Positions 11,903 through 23,929 are shown, counted from the stretch's first letter. The stretch is 64,000 nucleotides of DNA from Pseudovirgaria hyperparasitica (GCF_010093815.1 NW_022985549.1:946611-1010610); one strand, 5' to 3'. Made by a program: numbers and translations. Notes: generated by a model from the sequence alone, not told the origin.

Positions 11903-12495
11903 TTAACCTTGAGGCTCGTGCATGGTCGTCTGTTTGAGCGAATTGACCTGCGCAGCTAACCACCTCGTTCATGAAACGTCGTGTGTTCGTTCGGGCAGCT
12001 AGAGCTTACCGTCCATTTATTCCTTCGCCAGCTACCTTCAACCCCGTGAGACTGCGTGATTGTTCCTTCGAATATGTGTTCTGTTCCATCTGCTGCGGAT
12101 ATGACTTTGGTTGAGTAGTTGGTAGAAGATATTGCAGGTGGTGTAGGTGGCGGCGATCTTTGTTGCGCCTTATGAGGCTGCGAGTGCAGAGAGGTTGTGG
12201 GAGTCGGCATTGGGGGCAATAGGCGCGGATCGTATGGCCCAGGTAATCGCTTTGGGGGTTGCGTCCACGGCCAGAGAAAGCTTTTAGGAGAGCCTTCGTG
12301 GGCCTTTTCTTGGTCTGGCATTGGCATCTTCTTTCTCTGTCTATCTCTTATCAGGAATGAGCACGCATACCAGAATATTGCAAACAGCAGGAGAATGGCG
12401 ATGGAAGCCGATTGAGATAATGTTTGGGCTGGGCTATCTTTAGCATGTCCCAAATATAACAAAGGGTCCATAGGCTGCGCGATATCCGAAGGCAT
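11903..12495 (-). CDS. Small membrane-anchored protein with proline-rich tail
   Basis: Two exons, 12010-12495 and 11903-11947, with a 62-nt intron (GTAAGC...GCGCAG), give 176 residues. The second exon adds only VNSLKQTTMHEPQG; without the intron the frame would end in an unrelated 16-residue tail. One transmembrane helix lies near residues 30-48 (ASIAILLLFAIFWYACSFLI), followed directly by RDRQRKK, so the C-terminal side is likely cytosolic. A Pro-rich linker and a conserved-looking tail (ADGTEHIFEGTITQ, then GSWRRNKWTVNSLK) follow. I do not recognise the family. The short exact tail with WRRNKW suggests a real conserved protein rather than a chance frame. Confidence 0.6.
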
Positions 12496-13810
12496 ATCTA
12501 GGGCTGTGACTCCACGCCGCAGCTGCGGGTTCTGGACCTGCTGCCACGAGTCAAGCGGCCTACGTTCGTTGTTAATTAGTTTTATCTTTCTTGAGACCTG
12601 AAATTGGCACGCTACCTTCTTCCTTGTCTATAGGATGGAATTATAAGCGCTAGGAGTATAACGAGGAATTGATATAACATAGGATAGCAGGCTGACCGAT
12701 AGAAGCCGGGTATGAGGCAACGTATCAATGGTAGAGCCATCAACAAGTTCTCACAATCTTGGACAGTATATGCATGCGGTTAGAGTATATATATATGCTG
12801 TTTACAGTCGTTTCCGAGTTCCGGCATATGGTGTTGACAGGAAAACCTCGCCACGGCCGGGTCATACAGAAGCGCATTGGAAGGCGGATATAGCGCGGAG
12901 GAGTAGGCCATACGTGCTGATGATGGTGAGTGCCTTGCTTCACTGAGGATAGCAACATCGTTCCCGAATGTGCTAGATTCCGAGCATCTCACGATGGCAT
13001 GAAGGCTGCTTTCTTGCGCGGCCGAATAGTCAGGCGTGGGATCTCAGCTCTGCCATCTAGATCCACCTAGGCCCACATAGGAAATCTGGTTGTTGATGGA
13101 AGGCGACCGTCACGCCATCAAGCAGGCGGTAGCGGATACAGGAATGGGGTTTCAGCTGTCTTCCTACATTGTGGCGGGTGGCGCCTGATGAATACAGCTG
13201 CGGGCTTGGAGCTTGCCTGGTACGCTTCTGTCCTAGTATCGACATCGCGCGGAACATCAGTTATTAGTAGCGATTCAGCGAATAAAATGCCTCTGGTTAC
13301 ATCGAGTTAGAGTCAACTTGGGGTGTAGATATACTTTATGCCCTGAAGACGTGCCATCGAGAGTAGCATCCTTCGGTCACGGTCTTTATTTAATCCGTTA
13401 GTCGCCTAAATTTTGTCACTCTTAGCACTAATAGTGGCAGTAAAAGTCGAATATACCTTACGTAAACGTGCAGGTCAACGCGGGTGTAGTGGTGGCGGTG
13501 CGTCTGATATTGGTGGCGCAGAGCAAGGCAGATGATTTACTTTTCATGGATCCATTGTTCCAGTCTGGTGTAAGGCGTTCTGGGGTTGGAACCTGATCGA
13601 GCAGCTCCTCATAGAAAGCTTCCTTATAGATTAAGTCGCGTTCGTCTCTCAAAGGTAATACGCATGGTGCAGTGTCATTGATGTTGCAATGCGAAGGGTC
13701 GTTATGCAACTCTCATTTGACCATGCGGGAAGGTTACCAGGATATCTCAATACAAGTCCGTGACATTTTTCCTTTGCTCTTATGGCATTTCCATCTGAGA
13801 CTGCCTGGTC
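12496..13810. other. Intergenic, 1.3 kb
   Basis: No convincing gene. A minus-strand frame at 13458-13709 (LRDERDLIYKEAFYEELLDQ) looks protein-like but has no recognised family, no clear start and no joined exons, so it is left unannotated. Confidence 0.35.
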
Positions 13811-14669
13811 TCAAGACATAGCATTCTGGCGCGACGAATCGGACCTAAATCGAAAACGACGCTTTGCTTGCAGAATAAGAATAAACTCATGGCCCTCAAG
13901 AAGTTCACCCAGAGGCCATTCCATCGACTTCCGCACCCATTTTAAAGCTGCAAGTGGCTCTTCGTGGTCAACAAAAAATCCAGTATCAACACTGGACACA
14001 AGACCACTAGTATCTTCTGAATCAAAAAGCCAACCTTGTAGCTTGGCATCCCGAACATAGCCTGCTGGCGACGCTTTCATGATCGATTGCGCGTTCTCTT
14101 TCATGAATTCGAGAGAAGCAGTATCAATCGGCCCTAGTGGAGATGAGTGTTTAGGTCAGATGACAGTGATATGCACTCACGTCCATACGCTCTTGACGCG
14201 GCTAGACAAGCAGCTGGATGGGAACTCATGATACCATAGACATCGTCTCCATCTAGTCTGGTCTCGTTGAGAAGTCTAGTAGCAAGCCCTCGTTCACGGT
14301 AGTCGTGGTGGACGACTAACTGAGTGATCCAGCAAATAGTCCTACCATCAATAGACCATCGACAAGCGAAGGCATTACCAGCAAGATTATCGTTAACGGT
14401 GACTCTAACGTAGGAGGAGGTTTCGCTGGGGAGATATTCATTTCGAAGTCTTTCTTTGCTTAGCCGAACGGGACGACCTGGATGCGATGGTTAATTTAAT
14501 AGCACACTTGTCGCATGGAATACCCACCCGCTTTAGCAAACTTTCCCATTCCCTCTGCCGCATGCTCACTCCAAACGCCGTAATTCTCCGAAAAGAGCTT
14601 TGCAGCTTCATCGAGCATCTCTTCCGTAACCTGATCACTCTTGAAGCTTTCAAAAACCGTCTTATGCAT
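13811..14669 (-). CDS. GNAT-family N-acetyltransferase
   Basis: Predicted acetyl-CoA-dependent acetyltransferase of 253 residues from exons 14528-14669, 14181-14477 and 13811-14133 (donors GTGGGT and GTGAGT). The acetyl-CoA pyrophosphate-binding motif is clear: LVVHHDYRERGLATRLLNE contains the R-x-x-G-x-A signature. It is preceded by the usual beta strands (FACRWSIDGRTICWITQLVV) and followed by SSHPAACLAASRAYG. The N-terminal SENYGVWSEHA segment and the C-terminal block (FMKENAQSIMKASPAGYVRDA) are typical of a fungal subgroup without an assigned substrate. The ATG at 14669 is used; the upstream in-frame TTG is not. No neighbouring gene suggests a pathway. Confidence 0.8.
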
Positions 14670-15225
14670 TTTCGGAGGACTTTTCCGTGTGCGCGTACGA
14701 GGTATTGTTGTAATGATCTGAATTGAGGCTCGAGAGCAACTGCGACTGATCTTCGTACACAAGTCGACGACTTAATCGGGGTAGTACAGGTTAAGTATAC
14801 GAATGGTGGCTGAGAATGTTGAGAAGTGTCATTTCTAATGAATGAAGTTGTTGTGTTGGGGAAAGAGTTGGGTCTCTAGAAGACGGGTTAAGTATAAAGT
14901 GCTAAGTACTAGCGTTCTATATGAGAGCAGTTCCTTCTACAATTTCCAGAGATGGGTTTCTGCAAGGCAATTCAAGGCAAGCGCAAGCGGGCTTTCAAAA
15001 AAAAAAAACCCTGTACTGCAAGCATAATTGTGAAATTCCAGCCGCTTGCCAATCGTAAGCGGGCCTCCTCGATTATTTGTAAATATTGTAGAGAATTATA
15101 GCGCTTGGGGATGGTGGTTTTAGGTACCCTAACTAGGTAAATTAGATAGTGAGGTAGATCGCGTGATTGGTCACGTGGTAGTAGCACGTGATAGTATCGA
15201 TTCTTTATACTACAATTGGCAATCC
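14670..15225. other. Intergenic
   Basis: Upstream region of the acetyltransferase gene. A 12-base A run lies near 14,999. Nothing else seen. Confidence 0.35.
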
Positions 15226-15717
15226 TCAACTATTCAAGGTAACTCTATTTGTTCGATTGCAAGCCCGGACGCTTGTCTTGGCAATCCAATACGATAATAC
15301 GTGATTTGAACGATTTACAGCCCGTGCATTGGTAGCTTCCAACCAGTAATTCAATCTGGGATTGCACGTGGTTAAACGAGAATTACCAACTCCAGGTATC
15401 AGAAACTGTGGAAGTTTCGTGCGATAAATTCCCGCTGCGTGGTCGAACGCAGTTTTGGCTCCTTCTGAATTTCCATACTGAAGACGCACGATGCAGATAA
15501 AAAGGTAAATGAAAGTAACGGTAAACACTTCTTCAAGCGGGTGGTATCTTCTCCCAAGTCTTAAGTCATTTTCCCGGCGAGTTTCTGCCTCCATAAGGGG
15601 AGAGATGCACGCAAAGGCAATGGATACATGTACATGTTCAAGCCGGTCGACGATATCATGATCAGCCAGCTTCGCATAACTGCCAGAGATTTCCTCAATT
15701 AGAAGTAGTGAGCTTCA
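15226..15717 (-). pseudogene. Possible gene fragment, transcription-factor-like
   Basis: An open minus-strand stretch from about 15,717 to 15,226, with no stop over roughly 160 codons and amphipathic helical composition (RLEHVHVSIAFACISPLMEA, then RLQYGNSEGAKTAFDHAAG). This is reminiscent of the helical middle domain of fungal-specific transcription factors, but no zinc cluster, start or partner exons were found nearby. Upstream frames have stops. It could be a single exon of an unrecognised gene or a relic. Low confidence. Confidence 0.25.
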
Positions 15718-16025
15718 GGTACACCAACACCTTTGGAAGTAAATTATGCGTGTTAACTTGTAGCTAATAAACTCATTGTTTGAGACAGACACAGGTAGTT
15801 TCAATATGACAACAACATGTGCCCCTTGCGTTCCTATCTGCTCAAATAGTTTGCGGGTTTGACCGGTCACGATAATACCAAAGAGCACAGATAACTTTGA
15901 TGTCGTAATTGTAGGATTTACTATGTGTTTCGCCCCAGTCTAGAAAGCCACTATGGTAATGTACAGAAGCGTGATATCGATGATGAATGGTCTTGTCTGT
16001 CGAATAGTAACAATTCTTCGGTCGG

Positions 16026-16550
16026 TCACGGTCGCAGAACGCGGAGACCGTCTTTCGAGGCTAAGGAAGCATTTTTGAAGGACTGGATATCTCAGATTAG
16101 GGTCCAGCCCAGTATATTACTTGCATAGCTCAAGTGTGTGAGGTTTCAACTCACATTATCACATTCTTCCCAAGCTCTTCCTGCTCCAAAGCCCAAACCT
16201 ACCCAAGCCGGCCACGCACGGCGCTTGAATAGGAGAACGGAAAATACAACACCGAATGAGAGGCCAAGGCCAGATCGTATGAGCATGGAGGAGAGGCATC
16301 GGTCCCACTGCAAAAGAACAGGTTAGTAAACTTTTAACTTGTATACACTCCCGTAAATGTCTGGGTGACTGTAAAGTTTGACCAAAGACATCGCCAATGA
16401 CTTGCAATAAGATACAACGAGCTTCATTACAGATTCAATAGAGGCGTATCAAGGTTGACATACCTTCTCGTTGAGCAGCGCTTCGCTCAAAGGTCTTGTC
16501 CGCGAGACTGGCGCTGGGGGTATGGAGGAGTTGGTCGTGGAATTAGACAT
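16026..16550 (-). CDS. MIC10: MICOS complex subunit MIC10
   Basis: Core subunit of the mitochondrial contact site and cristae organising system; it inserts as a hairpin in the inner membrane and oligomerises to bend crista junctions. Three short exons, 16464-16550, 16155-16307 and 16026-16082, give exactly 98 residues, near the 97 of yeast Mic10. Residues 29-40 (KWDRCLSSMLIR) match the yeast KWDIVLSNMLVK. Both glycine motifs are present: GLGLSFG at 42-48 in the first helix and GLGFGAGRA at 66-74 in the second, with the positive loop KRR at 57-59. Donors are GTATGT and GTGAGT; acceptors TTGCAG and TCCAG. Each exon is too short for simple frame scans. The start is 176 bp from the URB2 start on the other strand. 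Confidence 0.9.
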
Positions 16551-16726
16551 ATTGATAACGGCTTGTGGGATCAATTGTAATGGACTTAGAAGGTGAGCTT
16601 CCTCTGGGTGAGGCAGGGTTGCGGTTCTGGAAGTTCAAGATCTTGGCGATGTGGTCAAAGCTCTGTAATGCCCTTTCTGATGGAAATACCTAAATTTTCG
16701 AAGTTTTCCAGCTATCCAGACATGCA
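16551..16726. promoter_or_regulatory. Shared MIC10/URB2 divergent promoter region
   Basis: 176 bp separate the two predicted start codons, so the genes must share a compact bidirectional promoter or have overlapping 5' UTRs. No specific site identified. Confidence 0.5.
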
Positions 16727-19700
16727 ATGGGCGCCGTGACAGAGGCAAGTGATTGAACCATGCGAATGTGATAGTATAAATAACTGACATTCGTCGACCG
16801 CAGTTCTCAGAACGCATACCTTCGCTGCAAAGAATTCTTGCACTTGACAAAACCCTGCCGCAGTTCGACGATCAGCTTAATGAAGTTTGCAGTATCCTGA
16901 AAATTAACAGCTTGCTGCTAGAGCCAAAAGAGCATCTGAACAGGCAAAAATATGGTCAATCTTGCGTGCTCCCGCATACAGGCTTGATCCTGCGTTGGTT
17001 ACTAGACAAGCTCCACTCATCGTTGCCCGTGGGACGAGATGCTCGAAAGAATCCAAGATCTTGGACTATACTTGGCTGTTTGCTATCTTCCAAAGCAATC
17101 ACGGAGGTTTCATCTCTCCAAAAGCTTACTAGCTTCCTTGAGATATTCCAGAGAGCACTACAAGAGTCGTTCACAGACTGCCACATTCAGAATGCCGAAG
17201 TGCCAATACAAAGTTTCTCTGGCGGTAAAAAACGCAAGCGAGGGGGCATAGTGGTTAAAGATCGTTCACCAGAGCTACAATTACGGGATGTAAGCGAGAC
17301 TTGCTTATCTCTATTCAACGCCATGCGGAGCACTTTAACAACGGTCATCTCTATCTCCATAGCTGGTATGACTGGTGCGACCGGCGCTTGTGTACATATG
17401 CAAAAAGTCTTGACTGCTAGTAGCAGTAGAGCGGCTGATCTATTGAGACTTTGGTGCTTAGCTCTCGAATCCTTACCGACTGCTCGGGAAGATTGGATTC
17501 TTGTTCACGATTTGCAGCGACATGGCCCAGTGTCTTCACCATTGTCGCCAATGATCGATGTCTGGACACTGAGCGAAAGATCAAACCCGAAAGATGATGC
17601 GATATTAGCATTCGCCAGAACCTCGCTCGTACCTGTTCTCAATCTCCTGCAAAATCTTAGTCCCGGAGAACTCAGATCTACAACAGTCGTTGCTCGTAGG
17701 GAGCTAGAGAGCTTAGTGGCATCGCAAATTATCTTGCCAGCACGGGATATTCAGTTATGTCAAGGCTTGGAGGCCTGTTCGACAAGACTTGACTCCTGGT
17801 TTGAACCTCTAACGCAACTACAATCAGATTTGACAGGGTCTCATACACAATCTTCACATAGAGACATTATGCAGGAAAGTGCTTTACAACTTGTTCCACT
17901 GCTGTGGTCTGTCGCACTCAGAACGACGCTCCGGGTTGATCAGAGGAAGAAGACGATCGAAGAGTCATGGCTGCTTACCTTATTCCGGTCGTTAGCCAAA
18001 TGTGCTGGCTTTCCCCTGGATCCAGATAGCCCTGTTCAGTCAGGTAACACCAACGTCCAATGCCTCATAACTCTGTTTGATATGGCTATGGAACACCAGT
18101 TTCAGATTGATTCAGATGTGCTTAGAATCATTATAGAGAAGTACTCCGGGTTGGCGCAGGTGTATGAGGCAGTGAATTGGAATCTCGTCATCGCAGTCAT
18201 TCGTATGGATGCGTCCATCTTTCTCGTTCAGGGTGCCAATGTCGTTAAGAACTCAGAGAGCACTCGCACCATAGGGGATGCGCTCTTTAACTCATTATCA
18301 ATCGCAACCAAGGATCCAGATCCGGAAGAATTTAGTCTTGAACAAAGCCTCAAACGCGACGTTTTGGTCCCGATTGTGAATGTCCATGCCTCGACAAAGA
18401 ACCTCGAACGGCTCATTCAGCGCTGGCATGCCGAGATCGTGAGATCCCTGACAGACGCAAACGATACTAAAGAATTGTCCAAGTCTTTGTGGGAATCGTC
18501 CGTCTTAAGGGAATCGCTTTTAACTCTACTCGAACAATCATTGTCTTCAAAACAGCTCACACGACTGCTAAGTATATATATGGATAGTCTAGGAAAAGAA
18601 GCGGAGAATTACCATACGACAAGCTCCTCTGCTAAACGGACTGAAATTGTTCTTGCTATCAACGCAGATGTCGTCATCTTGGATGCAATTACTGAGGGAC
18701 TCATTGGCGATCAGATCATTGACGAGCTTCTTCCGGTCATCTTGCAAATTTACGATCTATGCGTGGCCGTATTCGAAGAGCACAAAATGCGCGATATGCG
18801 TCATATGGACAAGTCATGGAGACTTTTGTCTAAGATGGAGACCATGGTCAGAAGACAAAAGCCGCAAAGTCCTAGCACAGCTGTCCAAGAGCCTGTCATG
18901 GAGCTATCTAGAGCCGCTGTGACGATGATGAAATTGAACGTTGCACCGAATGACCGCAGAGCACTTGACACCAGAAACGAAGCGTTGGAGTACACTCTCA
19001 ATGTTTTGACTGCTGTTGATCCCGGTTCTGAAACTCATAACTACTTGCTATCGAGTATCGAGACAGTCTTCGCGACACTGATTCCTACTCGACAATGGAC
19101 GATTACGGACAGTTCTCTAAGCCCCTCGAGACTACCTTCTGACGAAGTTGTATGTCGCTCGATCAGCGCATTATTGAGCCACCCTAGTGTGCTAGAAATG
19201 TTTTCGAGAGATGTCCGCGGCCGTATTTTCAAGGAGACCATGATTCGTGCATACGAAGAACGAATAGAGAATCCCGGAGAGAGTTCCGATGGTTGCATAT
19301 CAAATTTGGCCGCACGGTACCGCCTCTTGTTAGAGTCATTTCGCGACCTCGGGCTTTCTACAGGTTATAGAAATACACTTGCGGGGATTTGCACAGTCTC
19401 CAAGTCTGCCATCGACGCTGCCTGTAAGATATTTCAAGAGAAGATTGATCGTAACACAATGACTGCGGCCAACAGGATCGCCAGCATTCAATGCGACCTC
19501 TTTCTACCAGTCGATCCAAGTGCCATACCAAGAGAGACTCGTGAGCATTTGCTAGACGCAATGACATCTTGGATGTGTAACAAGGCGTCTCTTGCTCACA
19601 CTACCATTTCTAAAGCACTCGCCTTGCTAGTACACCTGATGGTAGTGCCCAATGCAACCTCAAAGGTCTGCCTCGACGCAGAGTATTTATTTCAACTATC

Positions 19701-21198
19701 GCATACCATTTCCCTAGATATAAACGCTTCTGAACAGGTATCTATGTATCGCATGTTTATTCATATGTGCATATACCACGTTGCCAATACGATTGAACAA
19801 CAACGTAGCAAGCGGATGATCGAGAGCCTTCGCGAACTGACCTATCGTGGTCTTAGCCAATCTGAACACAAGAAATTGAGCCCCGGATGTCTCATTCTAT
19901 ACAGTTCAGTTGCTTCATTGTGGAGCGTTCATGGGTCTGGACCAAACCGAGAGGAGGCAGAGCTTCTTATCGGTCTCCTATTATCGGCCACTCGAGCGGC
20001 TACTTCGAAATCGGAAAGTGGTCTGCCACTTCATATCTGTACGATCCAGGATATTCTCGCTGCTCTCACGTCCACGAGGGAAATATCGGACACAAGTCAA
20101 GGTAAAATACAAGGGATCTATGCCAAACTTGACAAGAGCAGAAGAAAGGTATGTCTCTCGAGCCGCGCGTTCCAGCAATGTGCCGAGCTTGTAGGGCCAA
20201 ATTCTGCAAGTACGGAGTCAGCCATATATGACTGTTGCGCTCTATTGACTTCTGGAGCAGCAAGTGCCCAAACCCAAATGGAAGCACTTGACGTAGTCCA
20301 AAAGACCTTAAGTCAATCCGACGTGAATTTCAAGGCAACCCTAGCAACGTCGCTCTCAACTGTCACCGTAGGCCAGTCAACATTGACGACAGGCCAGCTC
20401 CGTATCCTCGCGATCCTTCTCAGTACCCTCGAAAAGTCCTCGACCACCAGTCAGACATACACGGCTTTCATCCAATCGATCGCGACCCTCTGCACCCTGC
20501 TTCCTCAATCGATCAAAACAGGCACTTTCGCGCTCACAGTGTCGTGTCTCCTGGTTCCCCTGCGATCCAAAGTCTTCCTCATGTCTCAATCGGCCATTGA
20601 CGCCCTTCTCTCCGCTCTCCTCACAGCATCCCACCCTTCGCACTCATCCCTCAAATCGAACACCGCAGGCCCTTTCTACACAGGCCTGTGTACACTCACC
20701 CACGCAACCATTCTCCTACATCGCACCCGTCTCGGTGGGCGCTACCACATCCTCACTGCTATTCTCCAAAACCTCATAACTGCCCTACACACACCTCTCT
20801 CGCCAACTTCATCTCATGTGCAACACACAAACGATCTGACCAGCAAACACGCCTCTGTATACACCCGAATCCTCACCACGCTCTGCTCACCAACCCAATC
20901 TTCCGTTGTACGCCAACGCCGCAGTCGAGATGCACTTGTTGACGAAACGAAAGTCGCGAAAACATACGCAGGCGAGTATGTGGGAGACGTGATCAGTGCG
21001 TTTTGTGCTGCACAGCTGGATGGTACGCTAGAGAGAGGCATGAGAGAGGCGTTGGAGTCGGGTCTGTGGGCGGCCATGGATGTTATTGGTGAGGAGGGCT
21101 TGAAAACCCTCAGCTCGAGTCTCAACACTAACACCAGAGCTGTGCTGCGCGGGTTGGTGGCGAATTGGAAAAAGTTTGGGAGGAGTGAGAACAGATAA
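16727..21198 (+). CDS. URB2: Nucleolar pre-ribosomal factor URB2/NPA2
   Basis: Large nucleolar protein that works with NPA1/URB1 in the earliest pre-60S particles. A main exon of 4395 nt (16804-21198) plus a six-codon first exon (16727-16744, MGAVTE) gives 1470 residues, in the range expected for the family. The N-terminal block (FSERIPSLQRILALDKTLPQ, then TGLILRWLLDKL) and the C-terminal Npa2-type domain (TYAGEYVGDVISAFCAAQL, then MREALESGLWAAMDVIG) support the assignment. The rest is helical repeat-like sequence without catalytic motifs. The first intron, 16745-16803, has a GC donor (GAG|GCAAGT) and ends in CCGCAG with an upstream TAACTGAC branch. Without this exon the frame has no nearby ATG before a stop at about 16,771. 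Confidence 0.8.
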
Positions 21199-22112
21199 GA
21201 ACTTCCATGAGACTAAGATGAGATTCGGTCGACAGCGAGTCGCCGGTCATGTTTATATAGTCGCACTAGTGAGATTCATGAGATAGTTATTTCACCGTGC
21301 GAAGACCACTAAGTCGCACTATAACTCACATATCTCCTTGGCCTGTGTTTACGTTATCTAAACCTGCATACGTTCATTTGAGACACTTTTTCAAACAAGC
21401 CGCCACCTTGATCTAAGTAATCGGCCCCCTATCATGAGGGATCTGTACCATTCATACATACATATGTAGTAGCCCCCCCCCCCCCAAAAAAAAAAAAAAA
21501 AAAAAAACGGGTTTCACTTCGGCGCTGGTGTATCGATCTTGGTTTACCCAGATAGATGTGCCTATACCCTTTTTGAGCGCGACTCTTAGTAGTATAAGAC
21601 GGTATATAACTACACTACTTCATGATGACTGTATGTTAACGCATAGTACTAAAGAGTTTGCGCTGAAAAAATCATAGCTGGGCGGACGACCTTTCCGAGG
21701 TATCACTACTTCTAGCTAGTGGTGTTATATACACTGAAGGGATCAACGTAAGCCATGATTGAACAATGGGACCTTGAAAAATAGAGGTTTATTTTGAGCT
21801 TCTCGCTGACCTGGTATGTGTAAATGATCCCTTGGACTACTTTTCTCCTTTGACGGATGGCACAGTTATGCTACGCATTATGCAACATCTCATCAAACAC
21901 CAAGATAGCGATATGGTGACGTGACATTAAGAACTCAAATTACGATACTGAGAACAGTATATACAATGTTTGCTCACAGGTCCTTTAGACATAAACATTC
22001 GCACACGTTCGATCCATAGCTAAATTCCCATGCAAACGCCTTGGGCCATGATTGAAAGCCGTCTATGACCTCCCAGGATATGCTGCTCCAACCCATTACG
22101 TCTACAAGCTAT
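21199..22112. other. Convergent intergenic with homopolymer tract
   Basis: 914 bp between convergent URB2 and YPT7. It contains a run of 13 C followed by 22 A at 21,473-21,507, and the second copy of a 17-bp string (21,576-21,592) shared with 10,298-10,314. No gene seen. Confidence 0.5.
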
Positions 22113-23097
22113 CTAACAAGAACATCCTTGGTCAGGATAGTCGCGATTCACGTCAATCGTGGTATCGGGAAAGTCGTTGCTGAAGTCCCCGGCTTCTTCT
22201 TGGGCGAGGGCTTGTCGGGCGATAACTAAGGTTATGTTCAGCTTGCTACGATGGTATGAGCGAACGGGTCGTGGGTATTACCTTCGAATGCGTCTTCTAC
22301 GTTCAAGGCTTCCTTTGCACTCGTTTCGAAATATGGTATGCCGCCTTTTGATTGGCAGAATGTGGATGCACGCTTTGCCGAAATCTTGAGTCTGTCAGCT
22401 ATGACGCCCTTCAATAGCATAATGACAGAAACACATACCACCCGCTTCTCCTCGCCCATATCAATCTTGTTGCCTATCACGACCTGTAAAGCAGTTAGCC
22501 ACAGGATAGGAAGCTACACAGTACCCGTAGGCCTACAAATGGAAAGCTTTCCGGGTCCATAGGACTGGCCTGAACCAAGAATTCATCTCGCCAGCTGTCT
22601 AGTGTATCGAAACTCTTGGAGTTGTTGACATCATAGACCAGTACACAACAGTCCGCGCCTCGGTAGAACGCAACTCCTAATGACTGAAATCGTTCTTGAC
22701 CAGCAGTGTCCCATAGCTACGCCACATCAGTCTAGTGTTTGTTTCGAGTATGTGAAGTCTCCTAACTGACCTGCATGGTCACCAGTCTGTCATCTATCAA
22801 CACCTCTTTCGTGAGAAAATCTGCGCCTATCGTAGCTTTGTAACTTGCGCTGAACTTCTTGTTGACCTAATCACATTCATATATGAGCCTACGTCTATTC
22901 TATCGGACGATATCTTGATCTTAGCGTTCTGCGTCGAGAGGCCTTACGTATTGATTCATCAGACTGGTCTTGCCGACGCCACTGTCGCCGAGAATTATGA
23001 CCTACAAAGACAGTGTCAGCAGTATTCCCATAGCTTTACAGTGTGATGTTGGGTTTTTCCAAACCTTCAGAAGGACTTTCTTGTTGCGGGTAGTCAT
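22113..23097 (-). CDS. YPT7: Rab7-type GTPase YPT7
   Basis: Small GTPase of late endosomes and vacuoles, controlling homotypic vacuole fusion and autophagosome fusion through HOPS. Seven exons: 23065-23097, 22948-23001, 22771-22866, 22537-22716, 22439-22483, 22282-22384 and 22113-22225. They total 624 nt and give 207 residues, against 208 in yeast. All G motifs are present: GDSGVGKT (16-23), switch [10 protein letters not shown] with Thr41, WDTAGQE (63-69), NKID (126-129), ETSAK (156-160), and the C-terminal double-geranylgeranyl site [17 protein letters not shown] is typical of Rab7. The fifth intron (22385-22438) has to end at an AAG to keep the frame; the CAG six bases earlier sits too close to the CTGAC branch and breaks it. 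Confidence 0.93.
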
Positions 23098-23929
23098 CTT
23101 GACTTAGATTTGAGGCTTCGTCGTCTCCGCGCGGATGAATACAAGAGCGTTGTGAAAGATCGTGTAGGGCTAACGAGAGGACGCGGTTTGTGACTCCGAG
23201 AACAGCTCAGAGTAGGAGAGAGAAGTCTAGGAGAGGAGTGTGCTAGGTAATAGGAGCGGTGTTTGGAGTGAATGAGCGTGACTTGCGGGACAACAGCCGG
23301 AGCTTAGCTTCGTTGCATTGAGGGCTGTGGCACACGAGCTTTGACCATGACGCCAAGACTTTATAATAACAAGGCGAGGCAACAGGGTACTTCCTAGATC
23401 TGCCAAAGCCTTTGTTTCAGTTGTCTACAAAGTGATCAATGCAAGATTCCTTTCGCTCAATATATGAGTCTAGTATAGCGCGAATGAAGACTACGTTTAT
23501 CATTGATATCTTCAGAAAGCACTACGAAGCCATACCTTGGGGTCGTTAGCCGTGCGATGCTTCTTGCCCGGTCCATGCAACAATGAAATGAGAATTTTTA
23601 TGACGACCGTCTCGCGTGCTATTTATACCATCCTCTCATGTGGATAAGTGCCCGCAAAGAGACTATTTTCGTAGTGTACGCTTGATCTCGGTGACCTAAC
23701 AGGACATTACAAGGCCAAGCCATATAGGAGGACCATCTACTCCTATCCCGTCCTGCATTTCAAAGCGGCAGCGAATGTCAATAATGTGACAACCATCACG
23801 CTCTTCTAATTAAGTCGCTCGTTTTCTTTTTGCCAACTTTTAGGGCTGGCTGATCTGGTTATGGCTACCATTACCGATCCAGAGGTCACGTTGCCCCTGA
23901 CCATTTTCATCGAATTCTTCCCGTGTACA
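23098..23929. other. Intergenic
   Basis: YPT7 promoter side and 3' region of the transcription-factor-like gene; nothing further supported. Confidence 0.4.

Noticed and set aside
13458-13709. Minus-strand frame with a protein-like segment (LRDERDLIYKEAFYEELLDQ)
   Set aside because: No family, start or partner exon could be found; kept only as a note on the intergenic stretch.
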